The notes under the pieces were generated by a model. The model saw only the letters and a program-made list of their open reading frames with translations. It had not been told where the DNA came from and searched no databases. The translations under genes were made by a program, and so were the position numbers. A stretch of 64,000 nucleotides of DNA, from assembly GCA_905339155.1 (NCBI GenBank), contig CAJPFJ010000007.1:1-64000 (forward strand), in the 5' to 3' direction. This document shows, piece by piece, positions 18,039-26,987 of this stretch. The stretch is from Methanosarcinales archaeon (GTDB lineage: Archaea; Halobacteriota; Methanosarcinia; Methanosarcinales; Methanoperedenaceae). The stretch's first letter is position 1, and each line of letters starts with the position of its first letter.

Positions 18039-18140
18039 CTAAGGGGCTGCACATCCTGTTACATTCACTCTTGCTATCACGAAGTCTTCATCTGCAGGTA
18101 TCATCTCATATTCTTTCAATTCTATTAAACGAGACTCCAT
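18039..18140 (-). CDS. 33-residue frame overlapping the HicB-like gene
   Basis: ATG at 18140 begins inside the 3' end of the HicB-like frame and encodes an acidic peptide (ELKEYEMIPADEDFVIARV in outline). It may be a displaced tail after a frameshift in the HicB gene or a spurious frame. No family is recognised. Confidence 0.2.
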   Translation of the reverse strand: MESRLIELKEYEMIPADEDFVIARVNVTGCAAP

Positions 18141-18303
18141 CTTTTATCTTCTCTATGGTTTTTTCGATCGTCTCACCTTTAGAATAACAACCAGGTAAGG
18201 CTGGTACCTCTGCCCAATAAACATCTTCTCGTGCTTTATGGACCAATATCGTCCTCGATCTGTTGATATGTATTATCTGACCGTTCTCCAAAAGCACCTG
18301 CAA
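18106..18303 (-). CDS. HicB-like antitoxin-domain protein without adjacent HicA
   Basis: A 65-residue protein with the HicB N-terminal core, VYWAEVPALPGCYSKGETIEKTIEKIKDG, a partial RNase H-like fold. HicB normally neutralises the mRNA interferase HicA and ends in a DNA-binding domain. Here no HicA frame lies on either side and no C-terminal regulator domain is present. It starts 15 bases after the substrate-binding protein gene on the same strand, so it is probably transcribed with the ABC operon. Likely a solitary HicB-like protein. Confidence 0.65.
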   Translation of the reverse strand: MQVLLENGQIIHINRSRTILVHKAREDVYWAEVPALPGCYSKGETIEKTIEKIKDGVSFNRIERI

Positions 18304-18318
18304 TTTTCAATCTTTAAC

Positions 18319-19386
18319 TCATTTCTTATAATATGGATTGAACTTGTTTGTATAGATATCAGACGGCTTGAATTGCCCTTCTTTTATTTTTCCATCCTTT
18401 ACAAGCCAGTCTATCCAGAACTGCGCATCGCTATCTGCCAACAGCGCATGTTCTCTTACTCCAAAGCCTCTCCAATATTTTGCCAGATCAGTATTTCCAC
18501 CTTTGTCTTTGAGTACTTTGGCAGCCAATTCCTTTGCCTCCCCCGGGTGCTCCTTTGCCCAGTCTGCAGCTTTTGCTATCCCTTCTGTGAGTCGCTTTGC
18601 TGCATCGGGATTTTCCTTCAGGAATTTATCTGAAGTGAAAAGAACACAATGTGTCTGGTCTCCAATGATATCATAATCCGTGAACAGCACTCTTACACCT
18701 TTGCCTTCTTCGATCTTATCCACGACTACACCCAGCGGAGCGACTACATCCACCTGCCCCTGTTTGAGCACCTGCTCATGCTTGGAAATGCCTATTGGGA
18801 CTAGTTGCACCTGATCCGTGGATATTCCATTTCGAGAAAGGTATTCACGCGTTACATAGTCCACATGCGCGCCCAGGATATTGACTGCTATCTTCTTTCC
18901 AACAAGGTCTTTTGCACTTCGGATGCTGCTGTTCCCAAGTACGATCCATTTTGATAAGAAAGGAGTTCCCTCATACCAGCTTTCTGGCGAGTTGCCCATA
19001 GGAGCCGCAAATGCTGTAATCTCACTTCCCCTTGCTTTGGCGTTGATCACTGAAACCCATGCAGAGTGACCTACGTCCGTACTGCCTGAAGCAACTGCAA
19101 GTATATCTTCAGGACCGCCGGTATATGAACCTTCGCGTGTGAGGTTTATGCCTTTAAGATATCCAAGTTCTTTTGCGAATTCATAAGGCTCAATGATCGT
19201 GCTGGCAGAAAGGTATCGTATCGTAATATCTTTCTGGGATCCAGTTTCACCTACTTGCAATGTCGGATTTGTAGTTTTTATTTCCTGTTTCGGTTCAGCT
19301 TTTGTTTCCTTGACCCATAAAAGGCCAGCAGTCAATATTAAAGCGATGCCAATAAGGATCGCTGCCGTTTTTATATTGGTATTCAT
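18319..19386 (-). CDS. Sulfonate/taurine/nitrate-type ABC substrate-binding protein (SBP3)
   Basis: A 355-residue periplasmic-type binding protein of the SsuA/TauA/NrtA class. It has an N-terminal membrane anchor (AAILIGIALILTAGLLW), GSTDVGHSAWVSVINA near residue 105, then GKKIAVNILGAHVDYVTREYLSRNG, and the family ending FKPSDIYTNKFNPYYKK. There is no lipobox cysteine, so it is probably held by the uncleaved N-terminal helix. It is the last gene of the ATPase-permease-SBP order (20932 to 18319). Sulfonate is the family default; the real ligand is unknown. Confidence 0.85.
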   Translation of the reverse strand: MNTNIKTAAILIGIALILTAGLLWVKETKAEPKQEIKTTNPTLQVGETGSQKDITIRYLSASTIIEPYEFAKELGYLKGINLTREGSYTGGPEDILAVASGSTDVGHSAWVSVINAKARGSEITAFAAPMGNSPESWYEGTPFLSKWIVLGNSSIRSAKDLVGKKIAVNILGAHVDYVTREYLSRNGISTDQVQLVPIGISKHEQVLKQGQVDVVAPLGVVVDKIEEGKGVRVLFTDYDIIGDQTHCVLFTSDKFLKENPDAAKRLTEGIAKAADWAKEHPGEAKELAAKVLKDKGGNTDLAKYWRGFGVREHALLADSDAQFWIDWLVKDGKIKEGQFKPSDIYTNKFNPYYKK

Positions 19387-19398
19387 TTTTATTTTCTT

Positions 19399-20184
19399 CT
19401 ATGATATCGTCATTTCTTCTTTCCATTTCGTTGTGCTTTTCTCAAGCCATACAAGAGAATAATTAGTTATCAATCCAAGAACCGCAAGCACGACGATCGC
19501 TGCGTACATCTCAGGTATCATAAAATTATATTCCCAGTTGATTACCGAGTATCCAAGTCCGGATTTTGCTCCTATCATCTCAGCTGCCACAAGGACGATT
19601 ATCGAGTGAGTCGCACTGAGTCTCACACCTGTGATTATTGAAGGAAGAGATGAGGGAAGGACCACTTTCCTGAACAGGGAAACTTCAGAGGAGCCCATGG
19701 AGCGCTCTGATTTTATGAGAAGTGGATCAACATTTCTCACCCCACTTATTGTATTTAGCAAAATAGGCCACTGTGCGCCCCAGAAGATCACTGCGATCTT
19801 GGATATCTCACCAATGCCCAGGAACAGGATAAATACCGGGAACAGGGAGAGGGATGAAGTCTGCCTTAATGTTTGTACCAGGCCGTCAGCGATCTCCTCA
19901 AAACCACTGTACCAGCCCATTAAAAACCCGAGGGGTATCATCGTTATTGCAGCAAGGGAAAATCCTGTGAAAGCACGCTGCAGGCTGATACTTGTATGCA
20001 CCCACAACTCACCTGATATGAGCAGCCTGATCAAAGCTTCAAAAACTTCAGATGGCGGCGCAAGGAAGGTTTTGCTTATGATGCCGGATGCAGGCAGTAA
20101 TTCCCAGATGAGCAGGAATGCAAACAGTAATATAAACTTTTTAAGGCATTTCCATATCGTTATTTGATGCTTTCTCCCTGACAA
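19399..20184 (-). CDS. ABC transporter permease, SsuC/TauC type
   Basis: A 261-residue BPD_transp_1 permease with about six membrane spans. The coupling EAA-like loop appears as SERSMGSSEVSLFRKVVLPSSLPSIITGVRLS around residue 160-190. It forms the channel for the importer with the ATPase at 20141-20932, whose 3' end overlaps this gene by 44 bases, and delivers ligand from SBP3 downstream. Confidence 0.88.
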   Translation of the reverse strand: MSGRKHQITIWKCLKKFILLFAFLLIWELLPASGIISKTFLAPPSEVFEALIRLLISGELWVHTSISLQRAFTGFSLAAITMIPLGFLMGWYSGFEEIADGLVQTLRQTSSLSLFPVFILFLGIGEISKIAVIFWGAQWPILLNTISGVRNVDPLLIKSERSMGSSEVSLFRKVVLPSSLPSIITGVRLSATHSIIVLVAAEMIGAKSGLGYSVINWEYNFMIPEMYAAIVVLAVLGLITNYSLVWLEKSTTKWKEEMTIS

Positions 20185-20932
20185 GTTTCCCCACCTCCTG
20201 CCGTATTTTTATAAAATCAACACTGGTTCTGTGCTCTTCAAATCTTGGTCTTGGCAATGGCACTTCGACTATTTGTTTTATTACTCCAGGTCTAGCTGAC
20301 ATCACCGCGATCCTGTCTGCCAGGAAAACAGCTTCCTCGATATTATGGGTGACAAAGAGGACAGTTTTTTTTGTTTTTTCCCATATGCGGAGAATTTCAT
20401 TTTGCAGTGTCTCCCTTGTCTGGGCATCAAGTGCAGCAAATGGCTCATCCATCAGTAATATATCTGGATCATATGCCAGAGCCCTTGCAATTGCAACGCG
20501 CTGCTTCATACCGCCGCTTAGCTGGTATGGATAGTGCTCCTCAAAACCCAGGAGGCCGACAAGTGTTACAAATTTTGCGCATATCTCATCCCTTGTTTTC
20601 CCTGGGACCCCTTTTTCTTCAAGCCCATAGGCTATGTTTGCCAGCACGGTCCGCCAGGGGAACAAAGCATAGCCCTGGAACACTATGCCTCGATCATGAT
20701 CCGGCCCATTGATGGCTTTTCCATCTATGTAGATATTGCCAGATGTAGGTTTTATCAGACCTGCCAGGATCTCAAGAAATGTTGATTTCCCGCATCCACT
20801 GGTACCTACGATAGCAAGGAATTCTCCTTCCTCAACTTCCAGGTTTATTCCGCCAATAGCTTCCACCTCTCCATTGGCTCCGTTTTTGCCAGGGAAAAAC
20901 TTCTTGATATCCTCTACCTTTATTTTTATCAT
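20141..20932 (-). CDS. ABC transporter ATP-binding protein, SsuB/TauB type
   Basis: A 263-residue ATPase. Walker A GTSGCGKST is near residue 43, the Q-loop is VFQGYALFPW, the signature is LSGGMKQR, Walker B is DILLMDEPFAALD and the switch is FVTHN. The insert GANGEVEAIGGINL is normal for this class. It is the first gene of the three-gene importer; the shared promoter element (20969-21036) sits 37 bases upstream of its ATG, so the importer belongs to that regulon. Confidence 0.9.
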   Translation of the reverse strand: MIKIKVEDIKKFFPGKNGANGEVEAIGGINLEVEEGEFLAIVGTSGCGKSTFLEILAGLIKPTSGNIYIDGKAINGPDHDRGIVFQGYALFPWRTVLANIAYGLEEKGVPGKTRDEICAKFVTLVGLLGFEEHYPYQLSGGMKQRVAIARALAYDPDILLMDEPFAALDAQTRETLQNEILRIWEKTKKTVLFVTHNIEEAVFLADRIAVMSARPGVIKQIVEVPLPRPRFEEHRTSVDFIKIRQEVGKLVREKASNNDMEMP

Positions 20933-20968
20933 GCTCTTCCGATCATTTCACAATCTTTGGAATGAAAG

Positions 20969-21036
20969 ATATATAGAAGTAGAGAAATCAGCAAGTGTTG
21001 TCTTTTTTATTCGGAAAAGTGAAGGATTGCGGCAAA
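20969..21036 (-). promoter_or_regulatory. Shared promoter element ahead of the ABC importer operon
   Basis: Minus strand order: TTTGCCGCAATCCTTC, CTTTTCCGAATAAA, GACAACACTTGCTGATTT, nine bases (CTCTACTTC), TATATAT. The TATA edge is 37 bases from the start codon. All blocks and the nine-base gap agree with the elements at 34.6, 35.9 and 38.9 kb. Confidence 0.75.
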
Positions 21037-21041
21037 TCTAT

Positions 21042-22148
21042 CTATCGATATTTAGAACCGTAATGCGCCAGAACCCCTGCGATAACACCCAGCGCCGGGT
21101 TTGTTGCCAGGCTCATAACTACAACCAGTAATGCAACACTCCGGTCTCCCTTATTCACATTTTTGAAAACACTTGCAAGTTCAAAACCACTGTAAAATAA
21201 CAAACATCCAATTACTGCGATCGGTATGATCCTGAGAAAATCCAGTCCACTATCTCCAAAGAATAACCCTGTGAAGATTAGCAGACTACCCAGCATGATC
21301 GGCGCGGCTTTTGTCCTTGCGCCGAATTTGTAGTGCGCTGCAACACCTCCGCTGCCGTGGCACATGGGCATGCCCCCAAGAGAACCTGAAAAAAGATTTG
21401 CAATACCCATACTTGTGGATAGATTATTGGCATTTGCTCTTTTATGCCCGGGATAGATGTTATGGGATAATGCAGAGGTTGCAATGACGGCATTTGTCAG
21501 GGTCAAAGGAATCTGGATTAAGACAAAAGTCAGCATGGTTGTACTGAATAGATCGCCGACATTAGGTAAGTTGATTTCCGGAAGAGAGAATCCGGGAACT
21601 ATAGCAGGAAATTCTTTAATCAGACCTGTTAAATATCCAAGCAGAATGCCAAGGATCAGGGCAATAATTGCAGTCGGAAATCGGCTATTTTGAAACAGCA
21701 AAAACATTATGACAAGTATGATCAGCCCCAGCAGCAGTTGCTGCATAATAAATTTTATTCCAACAAAAACAAGAGAAATTCCAAGGGCTGTCTGGATCCC
21801 GATAGAAACAATTCCTGGTGTATGTTTAACCAGCCATTTTACCGCACCTGTAATCCACAGCACCAAAAGTATGATCCCGATAGCCACCGATGCCGCTGCA
21901 ATCGCTCCCGGAGTCAACTCATAAGATATAGCGTAAGCAGAAGCAGCTTTCATCGGCTGGACTGCCATGGGAAAACCGTAGAACATACCGGAAAATAAGT
22001 AAAATATGCCAAAAGTAGTAAAAACACTTGATGGGGACAGGTGGTTGATAGAGATCGCACTGATCACAAAAGGAAGGAAAGTCCCAAGATCACCGAGTGA
22101 TCCGGAGGCTTCTGATATGATGAATTTTAAGCGATCTATAGGTTTCAT
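21042..22148 (-). CDS. MOT1-type molybdate/sulfate transporter
   Basis: A 368-residue polytopic membrane protein. Two related halves carry the motif seen in molybdate transporters of the MOT1 family (SGSLGDLGTFLPF at residues 15-27, PMAVQPMKAASAYA near 60, then GLFSGSLGGMPMCHGSGGVAAHYKFGARTK). These import molybdate or sulfate. It lies between the DrrAB-type exporter and the sulfonate-type importer on the same strand. The shared promoter element of the ABC operon begins six bases beyond its stop, so the importer is transcribed separately from it. Confidence 0.82.
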   Translation of the reverse strand: MKPIDRLKFIISEASGSLGDLGTFLPFVISAISINHLSPSSVFTTFGIFYLFSGMFYGFPMAVQPMKAASAYAISYELTPGAIAAASVAIGIILLVLWITGAVKWLVKHTPGIVSIGIQTALGISLVFVGIKFIMQQLLLGLIILVIMFLLFQNSRFPTAIIALILGILLGYLTGLIKEFPAIVPGFSLPEINLPNVGDLFSTTMLTFVLIQIPLTLTNAVIATSALSHNIYPGHKRANANNLSTSMGIANLFSGSLGGMPMCHGSGGVAAHYKFGARTKAAPIMLGSLLIFTGLFFGDSGLDFLRIIPIAVIGCLLFYSGFELASVFKNVNKGDRSVALLVVVMSLATNPALGVIAGVLAHYGSKYR

Positions 22149-22241
22149 TCACTACGAGCTGGCATAATTTTTAATCTGTGCGCATTTTGCGCTCTTCGCG
22201 GTTCAAAATATGTTATTGATTTTTTTACCATTTGATTCTCC

Positions 22242-22997
22242 TTATTTTTTTTCATTGAAGATCCATGATGTGATGAATAACATAAAGCTTGAAAAAACAG
22301 ACAAAACCAAAAGATCAAAATACAGAGAATACTGGCTTTCATTAATTATGATCCCACGGATTGCATCCACACCATATGTCATCGGGTTTAACGAACTCAG
22401 GGTTTGTAACCACCCGGGGGCATTTGTAAGGGGAAACAAAGCGCCGCTTAAAAAGAACGTTGGCATAATTATAAAACTCATTATAGTCTGGAATCCTTCA
22501 AAACTATCCATGATGGAAGCTATAAAAAGTCCAAAACAATCAAATCCAAGGGATATCAAAAGCATTATTGGTATTATAAGAATAATATGCAATGGCGATA
22601 TGTGGACGCCAACAATAAAAGATAGCAGAAGTAACAACGTGCCCTGGATCAATGCATTTGTAGCTCCTCCCAACGCCTTTCCTATTACGATCGACGTCCT
22701 GGAAATCGGTGAAACGAGGATCTCTTTTAAGAACCCGAACTCGCGATCCCATATGACGGATATCCCTGAACGCATTGATGTAAAGAGAAGGGTCATTCCT
22801 ACGATACCAGGAAAAATAAATTCGTTGTATCCGGATGTTATCACGCCTGTCCTGAGATTGATCCCCATGCCTGCGCCAAATATGATAAGCCACAGGAATG
22901 GAGTTGTCATGGCGCTTGCGAAATGTATCCTTTCACGGTAGAACTTGATGATCTCCCGAAGCCATATTGAATATACCCCGCGCAGTTCTCTTCTCAT
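22242..22997 (-). CDS. ABC-2 type exporter permease, DrrB-like
   Basis: About 251 residues from ATG 22997, chosen because it starts one base after the stop of the partner ATPase. Upstream in-frame ATGs would overlap that gene by more than 100 bases. It has six membrane spans with the ABC-2 C-terminal pattern LSPMTYGVDAIRGI (here SLNPMTYGVDAIRG). With the DrrA-type ATPase it would export a hydrophobic or lipid-like compound. Confidence 0.88.
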   Translation of the reverse strand: MRRELRGVYSIWLREIIKFYRERIHFASAMTTPFLWLIIFGAGMGINLRTGVITSGYNEFIFPGIVGMTLLFTSMRSGISVIWDREFGFLKEILVSPISRTSIVIGKALGGATNALIQGTLLLLLSFIVGVHISPLHIILIIPIMLLISLGFDCFGLFIASIMDSFEGFQTIMSFIIMPTFFLSGALFPLTNAPGWLQTLSSLNPMTYGVDAIRGIIINESQYSLYFDLLVLSVFSSFMLFITSWIFNEKK

Positions 22998-22998
22998 C

Positions 22999-23982
22999 TT
23001 ATCTGCCCCTGCGCTTTCGCTTATACATACTGATGAAATTATCCTCCCCTTCCTCGCGGATCTGCCTGCCCGTATGATGCAGGAATACATCATGCAGTGT
23101 TGGCTCATCAATATCGATTGAATCTACTGCTATATGCAGATCCTGTGCACTATTGATTATTCGCACAGCATTCATTGATCCCTGTTTCACATTCAAGCTC
23201 AATCTATCCTGTGATGCCTGCATTTGCAGGATATAATCCTGCCCGGAAAGTCCGGTTGCGAGCTTATCCGGATATTTTGTCCGTACTATGATGTTGTCAC
23301 CTGCAAGGAAACTTTTGAGGTGTTCCGGTGTATCCCTGACTTTGATGATGCCATGATCAATGATCGCTATATCATTGCAGAGAAGGTCAGCTTCATCCAT
23401 GTAATGTGTTGTCATGATAATCGTCAATTTTTCTTCTTGCGCAAGTGTTTTTATGTAGTCCCAGATGTGTTCCCGCGTTTGGGGGTCCAATCCGATGGTC
23501 GGCTCATCCAGGAATAATATTTCGGGATTATGAATAAGCCCGCGCGCCATTTCAAGACGCCGTACCATACCTCCGGAAAATGTCCTGACAAGAGAATCAG
23601 CCCTGTCCTCAAGTCCCACAAGTTTGAGGACTTCCCGTATCCGCCTGCCCATTATTTTTGATGGGACATCATAAAGCATGGCATGAAATCTCAGGTTCTC
23701 GCGAGCCGTGAGCCGATCATCCACGCTTATGCTCTGGAAGACTATGCCTATGCTTTGCCTTACCCTGGCAGAGTCTTTGATTATATCATATCCATTGACA
23801 ATTGCAGAACCTGATGTGGGATTTACGATCGTGCACAGCATTGAAAGTATCGTGCTTTTCCCTGCGCCGTTGGGGCCAAGGAGACCGAATATCTTCCCTG
23901 TTTCTACCTTGAGGTTGAGGTTATTTACTGCGGTTAAGGTTTTGTATTTTTTTGTGAGGTTAGTTGTTTCGATTGCGTACAT
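22999..23982 (-). CDS. ABC-2 exporter ATP-binding protein, DrrA-like
   Basis: A 327-residue ATPase: Walker A GPNGAGKST near residue 38, Q-loop FQSISVD, signature FSGGMVRRLE, Walker B EILFLDEPTIGLD, switch TTHYMDEADLLC, and a DrrA-type C-terminal domain of about 100 residues. It powers the permease encoded one base downstream. The gene starts six bases from the stop of tusA, so the exporter is probably co-transcribed with the dehydratase/TusA genes. Confidence 0.9.
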   Translation of the reverse strand: MYAIETTNLTKKYKTLTAVNNLNLKVETGKIFGLLGPNGAGKSTILSMLCTIVNPTSGSAIVNGYDIIKDSARVRQSIGIVFQSISVDDRLTARENLRFHAMLYDVPSKIMGRRIREVLKLVGLEDRADSLVRTFSGGMVRRLEMARGLIHNPEILFLDEPTIGLDPQTREHIWDYIKTLAQEEKLTIIMTTHYMDEADLLCNDIAIIDHGIIKVRDTPEHLKSFLAGDNIIVRTKYPDKLATGLSGQDYILQMQASQDRLSLNVKQGSMNAVRIINSAQDLHIAVDSIDIDEPTLHDVFLHHTGRQIREEGEDNFISMYKRKRRGR

Positions 23983-23987
23983 TTATT

Positions 23988-24221
23988 CTATCCTTTCTTC
24001 ACAAATATATGGTATGCTCCCTCTTTGGTCTCGACATCCAGGAACTCATCACCGGATTTGGTCAACCATACATCAATATTCTGCCATGCTTCAGGGTCGC
24101 TTGCTATAACCTCAAGTATTTCACCCTTTTTAAGTAATTTTATCTGCTGTAATGTCCTTATTCGGGGATAGGGGCATTTTTCGCCCCTGACATCTAACTT
24201 AACATTTGGAACCATTGTCAT
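23988..24221 (-). CDS. TusA-family sulfur carrier protein
   Basis: A 77-residue TusA/SirA-like protein. The persulfide-carrying cysteine is in LDVRGEKCPYPRIRTLQ (CPxP motif). Members relay sulfane sulfur to acceptors in tRNA thiolation, molybdenum cofactor and other sulfur pathways. It is 12 bases downstream of a dehydratase-family gene and in the same transcript direction. Its presence within the sulfonate-type transport/dehydratase array points to sulfur chemistry. A second intact paralog (42.8 kb) and a broken one (43.1 kb) are nearby. Confidence 0.88.
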   Translation of the reverse strand: MTMVPNVKLDVRGEKCPYPRIRTLQQIKLLKKGEILEVIASDPEAWQNIDVWLTKSGDEFLDVETKEGAYHIFVKKG

Positions 24222-24233
24222 ATTGCTGCCTCT

Positions 24234-25634
24234 TTACCTCAACATCTCTATGAATATCTCAACCCTGCTATGCATCTGTTCATGTCCTTCCCGACTTTCA
24301 GCCATAGCTCGCTCGATAGTTATAGTTGGAATTCCCGTCTCTTCCCTGACAACATCCGCAACCATTCTTGCCGCACCGGACTGGTAATTGCATCCCCACT
24401 GGTGCATAAATATCAGACCGTCTGCATTTGATCTTACTACCTGCTCTGCCGTCCATAAACCCCGTTCTTCAGTTGGAAGTTCGTATGGGAAAGAAACAAT
24501 TGCTTTCGCCAATTTTTCATATGGATCTCCTGTTTCCTCAACATCCACGGATACCTCACTCCATCCGTCATCCTTTCCTACTACAACTCCCCCCAAACTG
24601 TCCACATGTTTCATACTCGGATTTACACATGAACCGCATATGAACAACCTTACCGGATCGTCTTCTATCCCTTCTCCTTTAATTGAATTCTTAACGCTGT
24701 CTTTCACTTCATTGTAAGATTCCTCAAGTATCTGTTTTGCTGCCACAGGATCGCTGTTGCTTTCGTTGCCAAGCTGCATTATGCCTGTGTGATCCGTACT
24801 GTTGGTGGGCGGTACTTTTGCCCCCCACCACAGCTTTACATAATCCCTGGCAAGCCTGCGTTTCTGGTTGTGGAGTTTGATCTCATTCATGATATCTTCA
24901 TCAGTAACTTCCCTATTACCCAACTCTCCAATTTTTTGGGTCAGCCTGCGAAGATTATCAGCCACATATTCTGCTGCCCATTTTTTATCGCGTTGATGGT
25001 TAACCGGGGAATCAACTAAAAGAAGCGGAATTTTTATATTGCCATGCCTGTGCGCTTCAACGCCATATGCGATATCTGAGCAGCGCAGGCACAGGTATGG
25101 AGCTATTAAAGCTATAGGCACCATGCCTTCCTGGATTATCTCGTATTTTGCCGTCTGGCATGCCTCTACTGTCAATTCCTGCCTTCCGATCTCTCTTATC
25201 TGGAGCCTTCGAAAATCTGCTTCCTGATAGTCCTGGTTTTCCTTGAGATTGGTAGCCCATCCATTCACCATGCCAGGTCTTGTGGGTATTCCTCCGGCTG
25301 CATAATACGGCTCGTGTGTTTGCCCACCCTGTATGAAAACAACTGGAACCCCATTGCGGGCTGCCTCTGTAAGGCGGTCATGGACAGTAATGCTAAAATA
25401 ATTCCGTTTTACGCCGCTTATCAGATTCGTGTCTTTTGACAGGCCATGATATCGACTATCGCTGAATAAATGTGGATGTCTTCGCGGTCCCTCTTCAGTC
25501 ATGAAGTCCCATATATCACCGGGCGTTACCCGCCTGCCGTCCCTGAATACAAGATCATCGGTTTCAAAAAACCTGGATCTTACTTCTTCTGGATATTGAA
25601 ATAGTTCTTTAGTTCTTGTCATAGTGTCATCCAT
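24234..25634 (-). CDS. 2-hydroxyacyl-CoA dehydratase / double-cubane family protein A1
   Basis: A 466-residue member of the HgdB/BcrC/FldB family (2-hydroxyacyl-CoA dehydratase D-component), with a ~100-residue N-terminal extension. Cluster-ligand candidates are YLCLRCSDIAYG, ICGSCVNPS and HQWGCNYQSGAARM. The C-terminal helix ends SRVEIFIEMLR. The family uses an [4Fe-4S] or double-cubane [8Fe-9S] centre reduced by an ATP-dependent activator (present at 32.5 kb). It starts directly after the stop of SBP1. Length and architecture match A2 at 29.9 kb. The substrate is not known, and CoA-ester dehydration should not be assumed. Confidence 0.8.
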   Translation of the reverse strand: MDDTMTRTKELFQYPEEVRSRFFETDDLVFRDGRRVTPGDIWDFMTEEGPRRHPHLFSDSRYHGLSKDTNLISGVKRNYFSITVHDRLTEAARNGVPVVFIQGGQTHEPYYAAGGIPTRPGMVNGWATNLKENQDYQEADFRRLQIREIGRQELTVEACQTAKYEIIQEGMVPIALIAPYLCLRCSDIAYGVEAHRHGNIKIPLLLVDSPVNHQRDKKWAAEYVADNLRRLTQKIGELGNREVTDEDIMNEIKLHNQKRRLARDYVKLWWGAKVPPTNSTDHTGIMQLGNESNSDPVAAKQILEESYNEVKDSVKNSIKGEGIEDDPVRLFICGSCVNPSMKHVDSLGGVVVGKDDGWSEVSVDVEETGDPYEKLAKAIVSFPYELPTEERGLWTAEQVVRSNADGLIFMHQWGCNYQSGAARMVADVVREETGIPTITIERAMAESREGHEQMHSRVEIFIEMLR

Positions 25635-26654
25635 TTATTTTTTATAATAACTATTATATTCATTTGTATAAACATCAGAAGGCTTGATCTGGCCTGGTTT
25701 TAATTTTCCTTCCTTTTCCCATACATCAAGCCACCACTGTATGTCGTTGTCATTTGGGTATGGATGCTCTGGTGAATGTGTTGGTCTGTAATATTTTGCC
25801 AGTTTGGAATTCCCGCCTTTTCCTTCGTATATCTGTGCTACCGCTTTTTTTACCCGTTGCGGGTCTTTCTGGAACTCTTCCCATACCAAGCGTCTTGAAT
25901 TCTCGTAAACCCGGACAAATCTTTTAACAGTATCAGGATTTTCTTTAATAAAATCCTCCCTGAATCCCTCGCCGTATGTCAGCACATCTCCCCTGACATC
26001 ATATACAGTGAACAGCACCCTGAGCCCGCCTTTTTCAAGTGCCATATTGACATTCGGGGGTCCGATAGCTGCAACATCAACCTGTCCGCTTCTTAATACC
26101 TGCTCCTGCTGGGCAGCAGGCACAACGACAAGTTGAACCTGGTCAATAGATAAACCGTTTTGCTTCAAGTACTCCCGCATCACATAATCCACTTCAGCTC
26201 CCAGTACATTCAATGCAAGTTTTTTACCTACAAAATCATTGGCTGTATGGATCTTGCTCTCATTCAGGACAACCCATGTGAAACTTGGATCATCCTTTGA
26301 CCGAACACTTCTCCCGACGACCGCCTTTATTTTTCCACCGCTTGAAATAACATTTATCCAGGATGTCCAGGACGAACCTGCAAAATCAATGTTTTTAGCA
26401 AGAAGAGCCTGTAGGCTCTGTGTACCACCCGTGCTCTGCACAGAATTAATCAATTCAAGCTTTATACCTTCTTCTGCGAGGAAATCTCTTCCAGTCAGTT
26501 TTTGTGCGATCTCCCAGCTATTCACTGTATCAGGGCTATCGAGAATGCGGATGGTAGCAAGGGTTTCAACCGGCTTATCTTCCTGTGAAAAAAATAATCC
26601 CGTACCAATAATGGCTATAGCAACTATGGACCAGACTTTTATGCTATTGTTCAT
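25635..26654 (-). CDS. Sulfonate/taurine/nitrate-type ABC substrate-binding protein (SBP1)
   Basis: A 339-residue relative of SBP2 and SBP3. N-terminal anchor IVAIAIIGTGLFFSQEDK, the motif QALLAKNIDFAGSSWTSWINV, GKKLALNVLGAEVDYVMREYLKQNG and the common ending IKPSDVYTNEYNSYYKK. It shares the array with only one permease/ATPase pair on this transcript (28.1-29.8 kb), which suggests that SBP1 and SBP2 are alternative ligand receptors for one channel. Its stop touches the ATG of dehydratase A1. Confidence 0.85.
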   Translation of the reverse strand: MNNSIKVWSIVAIAIIGTGLFFSQEDKPVETLATIRILDSPDTVNSWEIAQKLTGRDFLAEEGIKLELINSVQSTGGTQSLQALLAKNIDFAGSSWTSWINVISSGGKIKAVVGRSVRSKDDPSFTWVVLNESKIHTANDFVGKKLALNVLGAEVDYVMREYLKQNGLSIDQVQLVVVPAAQQEQVLRSGQVDVAAIGPPNVNMALEKGGLRVLFTVYDVRGDVLTYGEGFREDFIKENPDTVKRFVRVYENSRRLVWEEFQKDPQRVKKAVAQIYEGKGGNSKLAKYYRPTHSPEHPYPNDNDIQWWLDVWEKEGKLKPGQIKPSDVYTNEYNSYYKK

Positions 26655-26666
26655 TTTCTAACCTGC

Positions 26667-26987
26667 CTACCTGAGCATTTCTATGAATGCCTCAACCCTG
26701 TTGTGGGACTGTTCCAGAGCCTTGCGCCTGCCAAGTTCTGCCAGCTCAATGTTTATGGCTTTTCTACTCTCTTCACGAATTTTATTGCCTCTTATATCTG
26801 CTTCTCTAAGATTCAGCCCTTCTTTTTTGTTAAGAGCCCACTGGCTTATGAAAGCAGGTCTTGCAGGTATCCCTCCAGCTGCATAATAAGGTTCCATCCC
26901 CTGCCCGCCCTGTATAAAAACGATCGGTACGCCGCTATTCTGGGCTTTTATCTCTTCTGGATATCTGAAAATATCATCTTTTGACAT
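26667..26987 (-). CDS. Miniature dehydratase-family protein lacking the catalytic core
   Basis: A 106-residue protein assembled from three pieces of the A1/A2 family: residues 1-13 match their N-terminus (FRYPEEI), about 14-79 match A2 residues 87-155 (GVPIVFIQGGQ, EPYYAAGGIPARP, EGLNLREADIRG), and the last ~27 match the A2 C-terminus (ELGRRKALEQSHNRVEAF). Two in-frame deletions of about 73 and 280 residues removed every cluster cysteine. The frame is intact and has a good AAGGAG site eight bases before ATG. It could be a decaying duplicate or a surviving scaffold or subunit-like piece. Confidence 0.75.
   Translation of the reverse strand: MSKDDIFRYPEEIKAQNSGVPIVFIQGGQGMEPYYAAGGIPARPAFISQWALNKKEGLNLREADIRGNKIREESRKAINIELAELGRRKALEQSHNRVEAFIEMLR

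Noticed and set aside
22145-22342. 65-codon frame between the exporter permease and the MOT1-type gene
   Set aside because: Overlaps about 100 bases of the permease 3' end in another frame. The unique tail (FEPRRAQNAHRLKIMPARSE) has no recognisable family and lies over a small GCGCA/TGCGC hairpin.
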